NCBI RefSeq assembly: GCF_003591485.1
Contig: NZ_QZCF01000001.1
Span: 248,001-312,000 of the forward strand
Source: Paenibacillus sp. 1011MAR3C5
GTDB lineage: Bacteria; Bacillota; Bacilli; Paenibacillales; Paenibacillaceae
Direction of reading: 5' to 3'
Length of the DNA: 64,000 nucleotides
Part shown: one piece after another, positions 17,182 through 26,785 of the stretch
Position numbering within the stretch: position 1 is the first letter of the stretch
Layout of the letters: the number at the start of each line of letters is the position of its first letter
The notes under the pieces: generated by a model
What the model saw: the letters and a program-made list of their open reading frames with translations, nothing else
Database searches by the model: none
What the model was told of the DNA's origin: nothing
Program-made: the position numbers and the translations under genes

Positions 17182-17210
17182 TTATTCAACGCTCTTAATA
17201 TTTTCCCTCT
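17182..17210 (-). promoter_or_regulatory. Sigma-H-type promoter of ftsAZ
   Basis: On the minus strand AGAGGGAAA (17202-17210; 8 of 9 to the sigma-H -35 pattern RNAGGAWWW) is followed after 11 bases by GTTGAATAA (17182-17190; 9 of 9 to RNNGAATWW). It lies in the 299-base gap between ftsQ and ftsA. B. subtilis ftsAZ also has a sigma-H promoter that boosts FtsZ at the onset of sporulation. Confidence 0.7.
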
Positions 17211-17407
17211 TTTTTCAACAAATTTTTCATAACTTTCATGAAGCGCTGTCGAAGTGTGGCTTTTATGCCGATTTTATGTTTTTGGTAAATGCGAAAAGGA
17301 TACTGAATGGACATAGCGCCGCCGCCCGCAGCGCATGGTTATGCCTATTCTTAGAAACATCGTAAATAAAATTCTACCATTCTTTCAAGGAATTTAGTAG
17401 TCTATTT

Positions 17408-18178
17408 TTACTCAGAATCCACTTTTTCTGAATCAGACTCGTCTCCCTCTTCCTCTGTATGGAAAGGAACGTACGTATCGGCAAGCAGCATCGTAATTTT
17501 CCCCGGCTCCTGCGTCTCGATAACGGCATTCAAAGCGTCAATCTTCTCCGTTAATACGGAGACGGCTGTGATGACCTCGAATTTGGTGCGCGTGTACATG
17601 CGAATGCGATCGGGATATGCCTTGGAAGGGAGCGGTGATATCTCCGACAGATCCGACAGCTGCTTCGCCGGTATCAGAGCGAGCTGCTTGGTTAGTTCCA
17701 GCTTCACCGGATCAGTTGTCTCCCAACCGGATAATACCGGCTTGTCCAGCAGCTGCAGGCCCTCCTGCTCGGCTGATACGCTTGTTCCGTTTGATAACAG
17801 CGCTGTCAAATCCCCTTGTGCGGATAATTCAAACGCAACAACCGGATATTCCTGTACCGCAATCTTCACAATGCCCGGGAAGACCTTCATTACCTTTGCA
17901 TCCTCAACCTGAGGCAGCGTCTTGACGTTTGCGGATATATCGGCTGATGCGATCTGGAAGAAGGCGTCTCCTACTTCGACTCTCGAGGCTCCGGCAATTT
18001 CCTCCGTAGAGGTGAAATGCGTGCCGGTAATTTGAATTTCGGATATTTTGCTAATGGATGAGTTAAAGAATAGCACCGCAAGCAGCGCGATAAACAATAG
18101 AAATAGAACGGCAAGCAGCTTTTTATTGCCTCTGCGTTTGCGCGGTGGTTCCTTCAGCACAGGCATTTGTGTGCTCAT
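17408..18178 (-). CDS. ftsQ: Cell division protein FtsQ/DivIB
   Basis: A 256-residue bitopic divisome protein. It has a short basic cytoplasmic tail (PPRKRRGNKK), one membrane segment (about residues 24-44) and an extracellular POTRA domain (ISEIQITGTHFTSTEEI) followed by the FtsQ beta domain. The C-terminus is acidic. The start MSTQMPVLKEP at 18178 follows GAGGG. It partners with FtsL and DivIC to activate septal PBP2B. A long hairpin lies between murA and this gene. Confidence 0.94.
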   Translation of the reverse strand: MSTQMPVLKEPPRKRRGNKKLLAVLFLLFIALLAVLFFNSSISKISEIQITGTHFTSTEEIAGASRVEVGDAFFQIASADISANVKTLPQVEDAKVMKVFPGIVKIAVQEYPVVAFELSAQGDLTALLSNGTSVSAEQEGLQLLDKPVLSGWETTDPVKLELTKQLALIPAKQLSDLSEISPLPSKAYPDRIRMYTRTKFEVITAVSVLTEKIDALNAVIETQEPGKITMLLADTYVPFHTEEEGDESDSEKVDSE

Positions 18179-18199
18179 AACTTGTCCCTCTTTTCTGTG

Positions 18200-18256
18200 A
18201 AACGAAGGCTTCCCAAGGGTTTGCGTAAGCAAACCCGCATCGGAAGCCCTTCGTTT
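18200..18256. repeat. Long two-part hairpin upstream of ftsQ
   Basis: Outer arms AAACGAAGGCTTCC (18200-18213) and GGAAGCCCTTCGTTT (18242-18256) pair with a single bulged base. The inner stem GGGTTTGC/GCAAACCC (18217-18236) closes a GTAA loop. The inner stem resembles the hairpin core of the 38-bp repeats at 41.9 kb. It has no clear T-run and sits about 20 bases before the ftsQ start, so it may be a leader structure or repeat element rather than a terminator. Confidence 0.7.
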
Positions 18257-18283
18257 CTATATGGCCGAAGTCTAGCATATGAT

Positions 18284-19561
18284 TTAAAGATTAGGCGCCT
18301 GCGGCACTGGCGAAGACCGGGATATTCGCGCTCCAAGCCTCGTGAGCATCGTTTCGATCCGATCATAGCCTCGATCGATATGGTGAACCTGCTCCACGGT
18401 CGTCCGGCCTTGCGCAGCAAGACCTGCGATAACGAGGGCTGCTCCGGCCCTCAGATCGGTCGCTTCCACCGTCGCTCCGTATAAGCGCGGCACACCCCGA
18501 ATGAATGCCGCATTCATGTCAACGCGAATATCGGCTCCCATGCGCGACAGCTCATCCACATGCTTAAGCCTGCCTTCGAAAATCGTTTCTTTCAAGATAC
18601 TGACCCCGTCGGCCAGCGACAGCAATACCATGATCTGAGATTGAAGATCAGTCGGAAATGCCGGATAAGGCGACGTGACGATCCGCTCAACCGCCTTTGG
18701 CCTGGCAGAACTGCCGACCTTTATTATATCACCGTCGACGACAATTTGAACACCTGCGCGGCGCATCACATGAATAAGCGAGGATAAATGGGCGGGCTGT
18801 GTTTCCTGGAGCGTGACCTGACCGCGTGTAGCCGCGGCTGCTACCATTACGGTTCCCGTAACAATACGGTCCGGAATGACCTTGTAACGGCAAGGCGTAA
18901 GCCGGTCAACGCCTTCAATGGTAATGGTATCGGTTCCCGCTCCCATAATTTTGGCGCCCATGGCATTTAAGAATCGCTGCAAATCTTGAATCTCCGGCTC
19001 TCGCGCAGCATTGCTGAGCGTCGTGTGTCCTTCAGCGAGGACGGCAGCCATCATAATGTTTTCTGTAGCCCCGACGCTTGGGAAGGACAGATGAATGTCG
19101 GCGCCGGTTAGCTTGTTTGCCCGGCATACAATGCGGTTGCCCACTTCCTCGATCTCCGCGCCAAGCGCTTGCAGCCCTTGCAGATGCAAATCAATCTTTC
19201 TCTCGCCGATTGCGCATCCGCCAGGCTGGTAGACCTGTGCTTCACCGAAGCGAGACAGCAGGGGTCCCATAAGGAATATGGAGGAACGCATCTGCTTCAT
19301 CAAGTTCTCCGGCACATGGGACGTATGGGCGGATGTCGTATCCAGCACCACCGTGTCATCCGTATGCTCGGCGCGACATCCTAATTCGCGCAAAATGTTC
19401 AACATGACGTCGATATCCAGCAAATGCGGCACGGAATCGATCGTCGTCGTGCCTTCTGCCAGCAAGCTGGCAGCCAATATCGGCAAGGCGGCATTTTTCG
19501 CTCCTTGGATAACTATGGTTCCTGAGAGTGGTTTCCCGCCTTCAATCACCAATTTGTCCAA
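18284..19561 (-). CDS. murA: UDP-N-acetylglucosamine 1-carboxyvinyltransferase MurA
   Basis: A 425-residue cytoplasmic enzyme for the first committed step of peptidoglycan synthesis, transfer of enolpyruvate from PEP to UDP-GlcNAc. Lys22-Asn23 (GAKNAALP) and the catalytic, fosfomycin-reactive Cys116 (PGGCAIGERKIDLH) are present. Its EPSP-synthase-like repeats are complete. The start is TTG 19561, with GGAGG upstream. It lies between murB and ftsQ; in B. subtilis murAA is elsewhere, so this placement is a lineage feature. Confidence 0.97.
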   Translation of the reverse strand: MDKLVIEGGKPLSGTIVIQGAKNAALPILAASLLAEGTTTIDSVPHLLDIDVMLNILRELGCRAEHTDDTVVLDTTSAHTSHVPENLMKQMRSSIFLMGPLLSRFGEAQVYQPGGCAIGERKIDLHLQGLQALGAEIEEVGNRIVCRANKLTGADIHLSFPSVGATENIMMAAVLAEGHTTLSNAAREPEIQDLQRFLNAMGAKIMGAGTDTITIEGVDRLTPCRYKVIPDRIVTGTVMVAAAATRGQVTLQETQPAHLSSLIHVMRRAGVQIVVDGDIIKVGSSARPKAVERIVTSPYPAFPTDLQSQIMVLLSLADGVSILKETIFEGRLKHVDELSRMGADIRVDMNAAFIRGVPRLYGATVEATDLRAGAALVIAGLAAQGRTTVEQVHHIDRGYDRIETMLTRLGARISRSSPVPQAPNL

Positions 19562-19576
19562 TGTATCACCTCCGAA

Positions 19577-20482
19577 TTACCGCTCGCCCACCACCAATAC
19601 TTCCGGCACCAGCTTGACGCCATGACGCTGCTCTACAGTGCTCTGAATATGGGACATAAGGGCGAGAACATCTCTAGCTGTCGCTTGCCCGGTGTTTACA
19701 ATAAAATTGGCGTGCATTTCGGATACTTGCGCTTCACCGATTTGGAATCCTTTAAGCCCTGCTTCCTCGATTAGCCGCGCAGCATAATCGCCCGGCGGAT
19801 TACGGAATACGCTGCCTGCAACTGCCAGCTGCAGGGGCTGAGTCCTCAGCCTGCGCTCCTTGTAGGAGGCCATAGCGGATGCAATCTCCATCCGGTCTCC
19901 CTCCGCTAGCTCAAACGCTGCTTCCACGATCAGACCCTTCATCTCATGAAGAGCGGAATGACGGTATTCAAAGCGCATTTCATCTGCTCCGTAACGAACC
20001 AATTCTCCTGTTTCCAGTACAATGTCAGCATATTTGAAAATACGTGACACATCCGATCCGTGCGCCCCAGCGTTCATGTAGACGGCTCCGCCGACCGTGC
20101 CCGGAATTCCCCCCGCGAATTCCAGCCCCGTCAAGCCTTGCTTGCCTGCCATAACCGACAGTTTGATAAAAGAATAAGATGCGCCCGCAATCGCGGTCGC
20201 CCCTTCAAAACGCACGTAATCTAGACCATTGGCCGGTTTGATCACAACGCCGCGAATGCCCTTGTCGCCGACAAGCATGTTGGAGCCGCGACCCAGATTG
20301 GTCCAGCTTTGCCCATGTTTAATCAATAGCTTAACAATGGCAATAAGTTGTTCTTTTCCTGCGGGAAGGATTAATAGATCGGCGGGACCGCCGATTTTCC
20401 ATGTTGTATGTTTCGTTAGCGGTTCGTCATATAATAGTTTTCCAAGATTCGCTTGCTCAAGCTCCGCTATAAGTGCTTCCAT
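19577..20482 (-). CDS. murB: UDP-N-acetylenolpyruvoylglucosamine reductase MurB
   Basis: A 301-residue FAD enzyme that reduces the MurA product with NADPH to UDP-MurNAc. The FAD-binding segment NLGRGSNMLVGDKGIRGVVI (about residues 100-119), EFAGGIPGTVGGAVYMNAGA and the catalytic-Ser region AGSVFRNPPGDYAA are present. The sequence is of the short type II form. ATG 20482 has AAGGAGG upstream. It starts about 155 bases after murG and ends 15 bases before murA. Confidence 0.96.
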   Translation of the reverse strand: MEALIAELEQANLGKLLYDEPLTKHTTWKIGGPADLLILPAGKEQLIAIVKLLIKHGQSWTNLGRGSNMLVGDKGIRGVVIKPANGLDYVRFEGATAIAGASYSFIKLSVMAGKQGLTGLEFAGGIPGTVGGAVYMNAGAHGSDVSRIFKYADIVLETGELVRYGADEMRFEYRHSALHEMKGLIVEAAFELAEGDRMEIASAMASYKERRLRTQPLQLAVAGSVFRNPPGDYAARLIEEAGLKGFQIGEAQVSEMHANFIVNTGQATARDVLALMSHIQSTVEQRHGVKLVPEVLVVGER

Positions 20483-20638
20483 CTGCGACTACCTCCTTCG
20501 ATGCTGCGTGTTTTGCCGTTCGCTGCGGCTTCTAAGCCGCTGTAATGTGATCTTACGCTCCCGTTGGTGTCGGTCACGAATATAAGGTATCCTATGCCCT
20601 CCTGGCACGTTGTGTGACAATCGCCCAGTTCGCCTAAC

Positions 20639-21751
20639 TTATCGCCGCTTGCCGTCCATTCGCATCAGCGCGTCCGCGATGCGGTTCGCCGAATCGGGCA
20701 CAGCCAGCTTTGCCGTGGACGCCGACATCGCAAGCATGCGGTCCGTGTCGCCGAGCAGCTCTTCCATCATGCGGAGCAAAGCTGTCCCGGACAAGTCCTT
20801 CTCCAGCAATATTTCGGCGGCTCCGGCCGATACCAGACTGCGGGCATTCGCCTCCTGATGATTGTTGGTTACATTAGGAGACGGGATCAGAATAGATGGC
20901 AGTCCCAGCGCTGTAATCTCTGCCAGGGAAGACGCTCCCGACCGGCTGACGACAAGCGTAGCGTCCTTCAGCACCTCTGCCATGTTATGAAGATACGGCA
21001 CCAGTGTCAGCCTCTTAAGCGCCTCTGGCGCTTCTTTACGGATGCGTTCCTTTGTGGACTCATAATAGATTTCGCCAGTCACGAAGACGATATGGGCATC
21101 CTTAATTCGGTCCAACGCGGGAGCCATCTCGATGATCGCCTCATTCAGCGCGCGAGCCCCTCGGCTGCCCCCTACGACAAGACCCAAGCGCGTTGCCGGA
21201 GACAAGCCCAAAGACTGAAGCCCCTTGCCGGATTCAGCTCGGAGCACGTTGGTCGCACATGGATTGCCCGTGAAAGACGTTTCCTTCGCCTTCGGAAATT
21301 GCGATGCCGATTCCGGGAAGCTGACGCCTACATGATCCGCGTAGCGGGATAAGAATTGATTGGTTAAGCCTGGAATAGCATTCTGCTCATGAATGAAGGT
21401 CGGAATACCGAGCTTGGCTGCCGCATAAACGACAGGTCCGCACACATAACCGCCAGTACCGATTACGACATCCGGCTTGAATTCGCGAAGCAGCGCCTTG
21501 GAGCGCTGCGCCCCTTTCAGGAATCGCATCACAGTCTTGACGTTCTCGAATGACAGCCTCCGGCGGAAGCCTGTAATCTCAATCGCCTCGAACGGAATGC
21601 CTTGCTCTGGCACGACTCTGCTTTCCATGCCTTTGGCCGTGCCGATATATAATAGCTTCGTGTCCGGATCGTTCTGCAGCATATGCTTGCCTACGGCGAC
21701 CGCGGGATAAATATGGCCGCCGGTTCCTCCACCGGTCAACACGATACGCAT
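20639..21751 (-). CDS. murG: MurG, lipid II-forming GlcNAc transferase
   Basis: A 370-residue peripheral membrane glycosyltransferase that adds GlcNAc to lipid I. The donor loop TGGGTGGHIYPA is at residues 6-17 and further glycine-rich loops follow (VIGTGGYVCGPV; VVGGSRGARALN; VVSRSGASSLAE). ATG 21751 (MRIVLTGGG) was chosen because AGGTG lies six bases upstream; a GTG three codons earlier overlaps that site. It begins five bases after ftsW/spoVE. Confidence 0.97.
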   Translation of the reverse strand: MRIVLTGGGTGGHIYPAVAVGKHMLQNDPDTKLLYIGTAKGMESRVVPEQGIPFEAIEITGFRRRLSFENVKTVMRFLKGAQRSKALLREFKPDVVIGTGGYVCGPVVYAAAKLGIPTFIHEQNAIPGLTNQFLSRYADHVGVSFPESASQFPKAKETSFTGNPCATNVLRAESGKGLQSLGLSPATRLGLVVGGSRGARALNEAIIEMAPALDRIKDAHIVFVTGEIYYESTKERIRKEAPEALKRLTLVPYLHNMAEVLKDATLVVSRSGASSLAEITALGLPSILIPSPNVTNNHQEANARSLVSAGAAEILLEKDLSGTALLRMMEELLGDTDRMLAMSASTAKLAVPDSANRIADALMRMDGKRR

Positions 21752-21756
21752 AATCT

Positions 21757-22854
21757 TCACCTCGAATAACGGGATATGTTCAGCAGGATGCCGAGCGCCG
21801 TCAGCAGCAGCGTTAGCGATGAGCCCCCATAGCTGACCAGCGGCAGCGTAATGCCGGTAACGGGCATCATGCCGATGACGACACCAATATTGATGAGCAC
21901 CTGCACGCCGATAATACCGGTAATGCCGACTGCGAGCAGGCTGCCGAACGTGTCTGGAGCCGCAATTGCAGCGCGGATTCCGCGCCAGACGACCACCAGG
22001 AATAATAAGATAAGAGCGACGCCTCCGATAAAGCCAAGCTCCTCCGCCAGAATGGAAAAGATAAAATCCGTCTGCGGTTCAGGCAGATAGCTGAACTTCT
22101 GCCTGCTCATGCCAAGGCCGAGTCCGACCAATCCGCCGGGCCCGATGGCAAACAACGATTGAATGATTTGATAACCGCCGCCGAGCGGATCGGCCCACGG
22201 GTCCAAAAAGGACGTAATGCGCTTCAGGCGATATGGAGCGGCAAGAATCAAGCCGACTAAACCGACGACGCCGATCATCGCCAGACCTCCCAGATGAGAC
22301 AATCTGGCCCCTGCCGTAAAGATCAGAATTAGAGATGCGCCTACCATAACCGCGCCCGTACCGAGATCCGGCTGCAGCATAATCATGCCGAATGCAAGAC
22401 CGACGAGCCCAAGCGGCGGCATTAGCCCTTTGGTGAAATGAGTAATGGTCTGCTGCTTCTCCGACAGCCACTTCGATAGGAACAAGATCATGGCCAGCTT
22501 CATGAACTCCGATGGCTGAATGCCGAAGGAGCTAATGCCGAGCCAACTGCGCGCTCCGCCGCGAACGACGCCCACGCCGGGGATCAAGACTATAACTAAA
22601 AGCCCGAAACATACAATCAAGGCCATCGGCGCCCACTTCTTCCAAGCGGAATAATGGACGTTCATAGTAAATAGTAACGCACCTACGCCCAGTACGGCAA
22701 ACAATAGCTGCCGCTTCACGTAATAAAACCGGTCGCCGAACTCATGGAAAGCGAGCACGGCGCTCGCGCTATACACCATTACAATACCGATCGCAAGAAT
22801 AAGCCCTATTGCGGCAAGCAGCCAAATATCCGGGGCAGACCGCGCTTTTGCCAT
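21757..22854 (-). CDS. ftsW: FtsW/SpoVE SEDS-family glycosyltransferase
   Basis: A 365-residue polytopic SEDS protein with about ten membrane segments. Signatures are VYSASAV near the N-terminus, SWLGISSFGIQPSEFMKLAMI (about residues 108-128), PDLGTGAV and, near the end, GITLPLVSYGGSSL. SEDS proteins polymerise glycan strands from lipid II together with a class B PBP. By position (between murD and murG) it matches B. subtilis spoVE; whether it serves vegetative division, cortex synthesis or both cannot be told from sequence. ATG 22854 has AGAGGTG upstream. Confidence 0.93.
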   Translation of the reverse strand: MAKARSAPDIWLLAAIGLILAIGIVMVYSASAVLAFHEFGDRFYYVKRQLLFAVLGVGALLFTMNVHYSAWKKWAPMALIVCFGLLVIVLIPGVGVVRGGARSWLGISSFGIQPSEFMKLAMILFLSKWLSEKQQTITHFTKGLMPPLGLVGLAFGMIMLQPDLGTGAVMVGASLILIFTAGARLSHLGGLAMIGVVGLVGLILAAPYRLKRITSFLDPWADPLGGGYQIIQSLFAIGPGGLVGLGLGMSRQKFSYLPEPQTDFIFSILAEELGFIGGVALILLFLVVVWRGIRAAIAAPDTFGSLLAVGITGIIGVQVLINIGVVIGMMPVTGITLPLVSYGGSSLTLLLTALGILLNISRYSR

Positions 22855-22898
22855 CGCGAACACCTCTTAGCATGGGAAAGTAGGGACAGGCCCCCTAC

Positions 22899-24332
22899 TT
22901 ACAAGGTATGCGCCGATTGCTTAAAAATGCTCCCTCTCTGCTCATAGGATGCAAACATGTCCCAGCTCGCGCAAGCAGGCGACAGCAGGACGGTATCGCC
23001 CGGCTCTGCCAGCGCTGCCGCTTGGCGCACTGCTTCCCTAAGCGTGCTTTCGGCGTCACCTTCAGCGTTCACCGAATGAGCATTAGCTAAACCTGCCAGC
23101 TCTGCGACGCGAAGAAGCTTCTCCTTCGTCTCTCCCAGCGCTACCAGACCTTTCAGATTGCGGAATACAGGCAATAGCTCCATATAATCGGAGCCTCTGT
23201 CCAGTCCGCCGGCTACGAGCACGATAGGCCCTTTGAGCGAGCGGATCGACATCGTAGACGCCGTCGGATTGGTCGCTTTGGAGTCATTGTAGAATTTAAC
23301 GCCATTCAGCTCGCGAACAAATTCCAGGCGATGCTCCACACTCCTGACGAGCTCCAGCGGCTTCGCCAGCCCTTCAGACGGAGCGCCGGCTGCAAGCGCC
23401 GCTGCAATTGCCGCAAGCGCATTGGCCGTATTATGCCGCCCCGGAATGCCCAGCGCGTCGACCGGCATAATGACGGCCTCTCCGCCACCGGCCGATGCTG
23501 GACGCCGATACACAATGACGCGTCTCGGCTCATCGGCACCTTCAGCAAGATGATCTCGGCTGTAAGGAGGCTCAACACATACCCCCGCCTCCAGCCGCTC
23601 ATATAAGGAAAACGGCAGCACATCTGCGGACAATCCCTCCGCAATGGCGCGGCAAGTCTCGTCATCCCAGTTCAGAACGGCGGTATCCCCGCTCTCTTGA
23701 TTCGCAAACATCTTGCGCTTGGAAGCGACATAATCCTCCATGCCGCCGTGATAGTCCAAATGGGTCTCCGCCAGATTCAGCAGCAAGGCGATTCGTGGAC
23801 GGAATGCGGTGGTACCCTTAAGCTGGAAGCTGCTCAGCTCCGCCACAATCCATCCGTCCTCTTCCGCTTCCTCTACAGCATCGCATAAAGGCAAGCCGAT
23901 ATTCCCCGCCACGATCGGCTTCATCCCTGCCGCATCCAGCAGCTTGCCGATAAGTGTTGTAGTGGTTGTTTTACCATTGGAGCCTGTAATGCCGATGATC
24001 GGAGCGGGAGAAAGCCAATACGCCGCTTCTACTTCTGTAATCACTTCTACCCCGCGATCGAGCGCTTGACGCACTGGCGGAGCCGAATATGGAATACCGG
24101 GGTTTTTGACGAGAAGTACGGTTCTGTCATCGACAAGATCGTCCGGATGGTAGCCGCATAGCACAGAAATGCCCAAAGCGGTCAATTCGTCCGCTTCGGG
24201 ACATGTCTCCTTCTTATCATTGACGATGACGTCCGCGCCCAGTTTGTGGAATAGCTTTGCCACGCTGACGCCGCTTTTGGCAAGACCCAGAATAACGACA
24301 CGTTGGTCACGATAGGTTGACGGATGATTCAT
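22899..24332 (-). CDS. murD: UDP-MurNAc-L-alanine:D-glutamate ligase MurD
   Basis: A 477-residue ATP-dependent cytoplasmic ligase that adds D-Glu. There is an N-terminal Rossmann-like UDP-binding domain (VVILGLAKSGVSVAKLF), an ATP loop [16 protein letters not shown] near residue 117, and a C-terminal domain with FYNDSKATNPTAS and VLLSPACASWDMF. ATG 24332 has AAGGGATG upstream. It is somewhat longer than B. subtilis MurD owing to a linker at about 270-290. Confidence 0.97.
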   Translation of the reverse strand: MNHPSTYRDQRVVILGLAKSGVSVAKLFHKLGADVIVNDKKETCPEADELTALGISVLCGYHPDDLVDDRTVLLVKNPGIPYSAPPVRQALDRGVEVITEVEAAYWLSPAPIIGITGSNGKTTTTTLIGKLLDAAGMKPIVAGNIGLPLCDAVEEAEEDGWIVAELSSFQLKGTTAFRPRIALLLNLAETHLDYHGGMEDYVASKRKMFANQESGDTAVLNWDDETCRAIAEGLSADVLPFSLYERLEAGVCVEPPYSRDHLAEGADEPRRVIVYRRPASAGGGEAVIMPVDALGIPGRHNTANALAAIAAALAAGAPSEGLAKPLELVRSVEHRLEFVRELNGVKFYNDSKATNPTASTMSIRSLKGPIVLVAGGLDRGSDYMELLPVFRNLKGLVALGETKEKLLRVAELAGLANAHSVNAEGDAESTLREAVRQAAALAEPGDTVLLSPACASWDMFASYEQRGSIFKQSAHTL

Positions 24333-24408
24333 AACGACATCCCTTTCTATGGATGCAGGAAGCGGCTCTCCGTGCGAGAACCGCCTCTAGCGTAATTGTG
24401 TTAGTTTT

Positions 24409-25365
24409 TTAGATGACGAACATAATGCCAGCCGCGGCGAACAGCAGCCCGACCAGCCAGAACACCGTCACGACCTTCCATTCCGACCAGCCGACCAGCT
24501 CGAAGTGGTGGTGGATCGGACTCATCTTGAAGACGCGTTTTCCTCTTGTTTTGAACGAAGCGACTTGGATAATAACCGATAGCATCTCCAAGACGAAGAC
24601 CCCGCCGATCACAATGAGCAGAAGCTCTGTCTTGGTCAGAATCGCAACCGCGGCAATACCGCCCCCGATGCCAAGTGAACCCATGTCGCCCATGAACACC
24701 TTAGCCGGATGAGCGTTGAATACCAGGAAACCTAGTACGGCGCCAATCATCGCTGCTGAGAATACGGCAGATTCATGTGCGGAGGTCTGCAGCGCAACAA
24801 TCGTGAACGCGCCGAACGCAATCGCGCTTGTCCCCGCCAGCAAGCCGTCAAGACCATCTGTAAAGTTGACGGAGTTGCTCGCCGCGAACATGATAATGAC
24901 GACCAGCGGATAATAGAACCAGCCCAGGTCAAAGCCCCATGCTGTGCCTGGTATCGTTATCTCCGTGCTATGGTTCATATTATACAACATGGCACAGACG
25001 ATAATGGAGAACAGAAGCTGACCGAACAGCTTCTGCCTCGCTGTAAGGCCAAGCGATCTCTTGAATACAATTTTGATATAGTCGTCCAAAAAGCCGACAA
25101 GTCCAAAACCAAGCGATGCCGTCAGCAGCACCCAGAATTCAGGTGTTTTGTCTGCGAAGCGGATGAACGCAATCATAAGGGCGATCATGATGAGAATGCC
25201 GCCCATCGTAGGCGTTCCACCCTTCTTCAGGTGGCTCTGCGGGCCTTCGGTACGGATCTGTTGGCCGAACTTCAGTCGCCGAAGCAAAGGAATGAACAAT
25301 GGTCCGAGCAATACTGCTAGCAAGAATGAAACGCCTATTGAAAACAAGATGACCATCATGTCCAT
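24409..25365 (-). CDS. mraY: Phospho-MurNAc-pentapeptide transferase MraY
   Basis: A 318-residue polytopic enzyme that makes lipid I from UDP-MurNAc-pentapeptide and undecaprenyl phosphate. Conserved motifs are present: GGTPTMGG, the aspartates in [19 protein letters not shown], and the His cluster SPIHHHFEL. The start [11 protein letters not shown] at 25365 aligns with B. subtilis MLEQVILF; a longer ORF would begin within murF. The stop of murF is five bases upstream. Confidence 0.97.
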   Translation of the reverse strand: MDMMVILFSIGVSFLLAVLLGPLFIPLLRRLKFGQQIRTEGPQSHLKKGGTPTMGGILIMIALMIAFIRFADKTPEFWVLLTASLGFGLVGFLDDYIKIVFKRSLGLTARQKLFGQLLFSIIVCAMLYNMNHSTEITIPGTAWGFDLGWFYYPLVVIIMFAASNSVNFTDGLDGLLAGTSAIAFGAFTIVALQTSAHESAVFSAAMIGAVLGFLVFNAHPAKVFMGDMGSLGIGGGIAAVAILTKTELLLIVIGGVFVLEMLSVIIQVASFKTRGKRVFKMSPIHHHFELVGWSEWKVVTVFWLVGLLFAAAGIMFVI

Positions 25366-25369
25366 ATCC

Positions 25370-26785
25370 TCACCCCTTCTCCAAAGCTTGGACAACCTGC
25401 TCCATCTGCATTCCTCTTGAACCTTTTACAAGAACAAGATCTTCAGGATGGAGCTGCTCCCGAACCCACGCGGCAAGCTCGTTTTTGTCTTCAAAATGCC
25501 GTACATATCCGGCTTCAGCCGCTTCCGACAGCTTCTTGGCTGCGGCTTCCGATAGGATTGCTGATAACGGCCCGAACGTAACAACGGCTTCCGCTTTGCC
25601 CTTCGTTATATATTCGCCAATCTCCTGGTGCAGGGACGCTTCCTCCGGACCGAGGTCCAGCATATCGCCCAGCACGATCCATCTGCGGCCGAAGCCGCCA
25701 AGTCCGCTCACCAGGTCGATTGCGGCGCGCACCGCTGTGGGATTTGCGTTATAAGCATCGTTAAGTATAGTCGCCCCGTTATAAGCTTTCGACGGTTCGA
25801 TCCGCATGCCGGTCAGCTGCAGCCCTTGGAAACCTCTTGCGATGTTCTCGGGCTTGACGCCGAAGATGCGGGCCGCTGCAATTGCAGCAAGCGCATTGCT
25901 AATATTATGACGGCCTGGGGTGGAAATATGAAGCTTTTCCATTCCCGTATTCTCATCTTTGTATCGGGCGTTGAAGGTGCTGCCATCCGGCGCAAGCGCG
26001 ATATCCGCTGCCGACCACTCGTTGCCTCTATCAAGCCCGAACGTGCGAAGCGTGATGCCTTCCGGCAGATTCATCGCTTTAAGCCCTTCATGGAGCAGCG
26101 GCTCGTCGCCATTGAACAGCAGCATGCCGTCATCGCCAAGGCCAGCCGTAATTTCGAGCTTCGCCTTTGCAATTCCGCTGCGGGAGCCAAGCTGCAGCAT
26201 GTGAGCTTCGCCGATGTTCGTAATGATCGCAACATCAGGCTGCGCGATCTTCGTCAGCAGCTCGATTTCGCCGAACCCGCTCATGCCCATCTCCAGTACG
26301 GCGACTTCCGTCTCCTCGTCCATTTTCAGAATGGTGAGCGGCAAGCCGATATGGTTGTTTAAGTTCCCTTCTGTCTTGAGCACGCGATATTGAGTAGCAA
26401 GCAGCGCAGCCGTCATGTCCTTTGTCGTCGTCTTGCCGTTGCTGCCGGTAATCCCGACCACGCGCGCCATCAGCTCATTGCGGTAAGCTGCCGCAAGTGC
26501 CTGCAGTCCCTCCAGCGTATCCTTAACGAGCAGGAAAGGAAGATGCGCCAGCGAGGCTGGAATCTCCTTGCCACGCTGCCACATAATAGCCTTCGCTCCG
26601 CTGGCAACGGCCTGCTCTACGTAGTCGTGACCGTCAAACCGGTCGCCGACCAGCGGCACGAACAGCTCGCCGCTCCCCGCCAATCTGCCATCCGTCATAA
26701 TGCCGCTTATCGTTTCCTCCGGGCGGCCGCCCTTGCGCGCTCCGCCGCACATGGAAGCGAGCTGCCCTACTGTCCGTTTTATCAA
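25370..26785 (-). CDS. murF: UDP-MurNAc-tripeptide:D-Ala-D-Ala ligase MurF
   Basis: A 471-residue ATP-dependent ligase that adds the D-Ala-D-Ala dipeptide. Signatures are the ATP loop [14 protein letters not shown] near residue 112, [12 protein letters not shown] and [11 protein letters not shown]. The start is a TTG at 26785 ([12 protein letters not shown], like B. subtilis MIKRTVKN). It overlaps the murE stop by four bases (TTGA), with GGGG nine bases upstream, which suggests translational coupling. In the B. subtilis cluster murF is not at this position; its insertion between murE and mraY follows the order common in other bacteria. Confidence 0.96.
   Translation of the reverse strand: MIKRTVGQLASMCGGARKGGRPEETISGIMTDGRLAGSGELFVPLVGDRFDGHDYVEQAVASGAKAIMWQRGKEIPASLAHLPFLLVKDTLEGLQALAAAYRNELMARVVGITGSNGKTTTKDMTAALLATQYRVLKTEGNLNNHIGLPLTILKMDEETEVAVLEMGMSGFGEIELLTKIAQPDVAIITNIGEAHMLQLGSRSGIAKAKLEITAGLGDDGMLLFNGDEPLLHEGLKAMNLPEGITLRTFGLDRGNEWSAADIALAPDGSTFNARYKDENTGMEKLHISTPGRHNISNALAAIAAARIFGVKPENIARGFQGLQLTGMRIEPSKAYNGATILNDAYNANPTAVRAAIDLVSGLGGFGRRWIVLGDMLDLGPEEASLHQEIGEYITKGKAEAVVTFGPLSAILSEAAAKKLSEAAEAGYVRHFEDKNELAAWVREQLHPEDLVLVKGSRGMQMEQVVQALEKG

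Noticed and set aside
17242..17256. 0A-box (TGTCGAA) upstream of ftsA
   Set aside because: A single seven-base match without a suitably placed promoter can occur by chance; the sigma-H elements explain the region better.
18198..18258. Terminator between murA and ftsQ
   Set aside because: The stem is long, but no T-run follows on the minus strand and the ftsQ ribosome-binding site follows directly. It was listed as a hairpin element instead.
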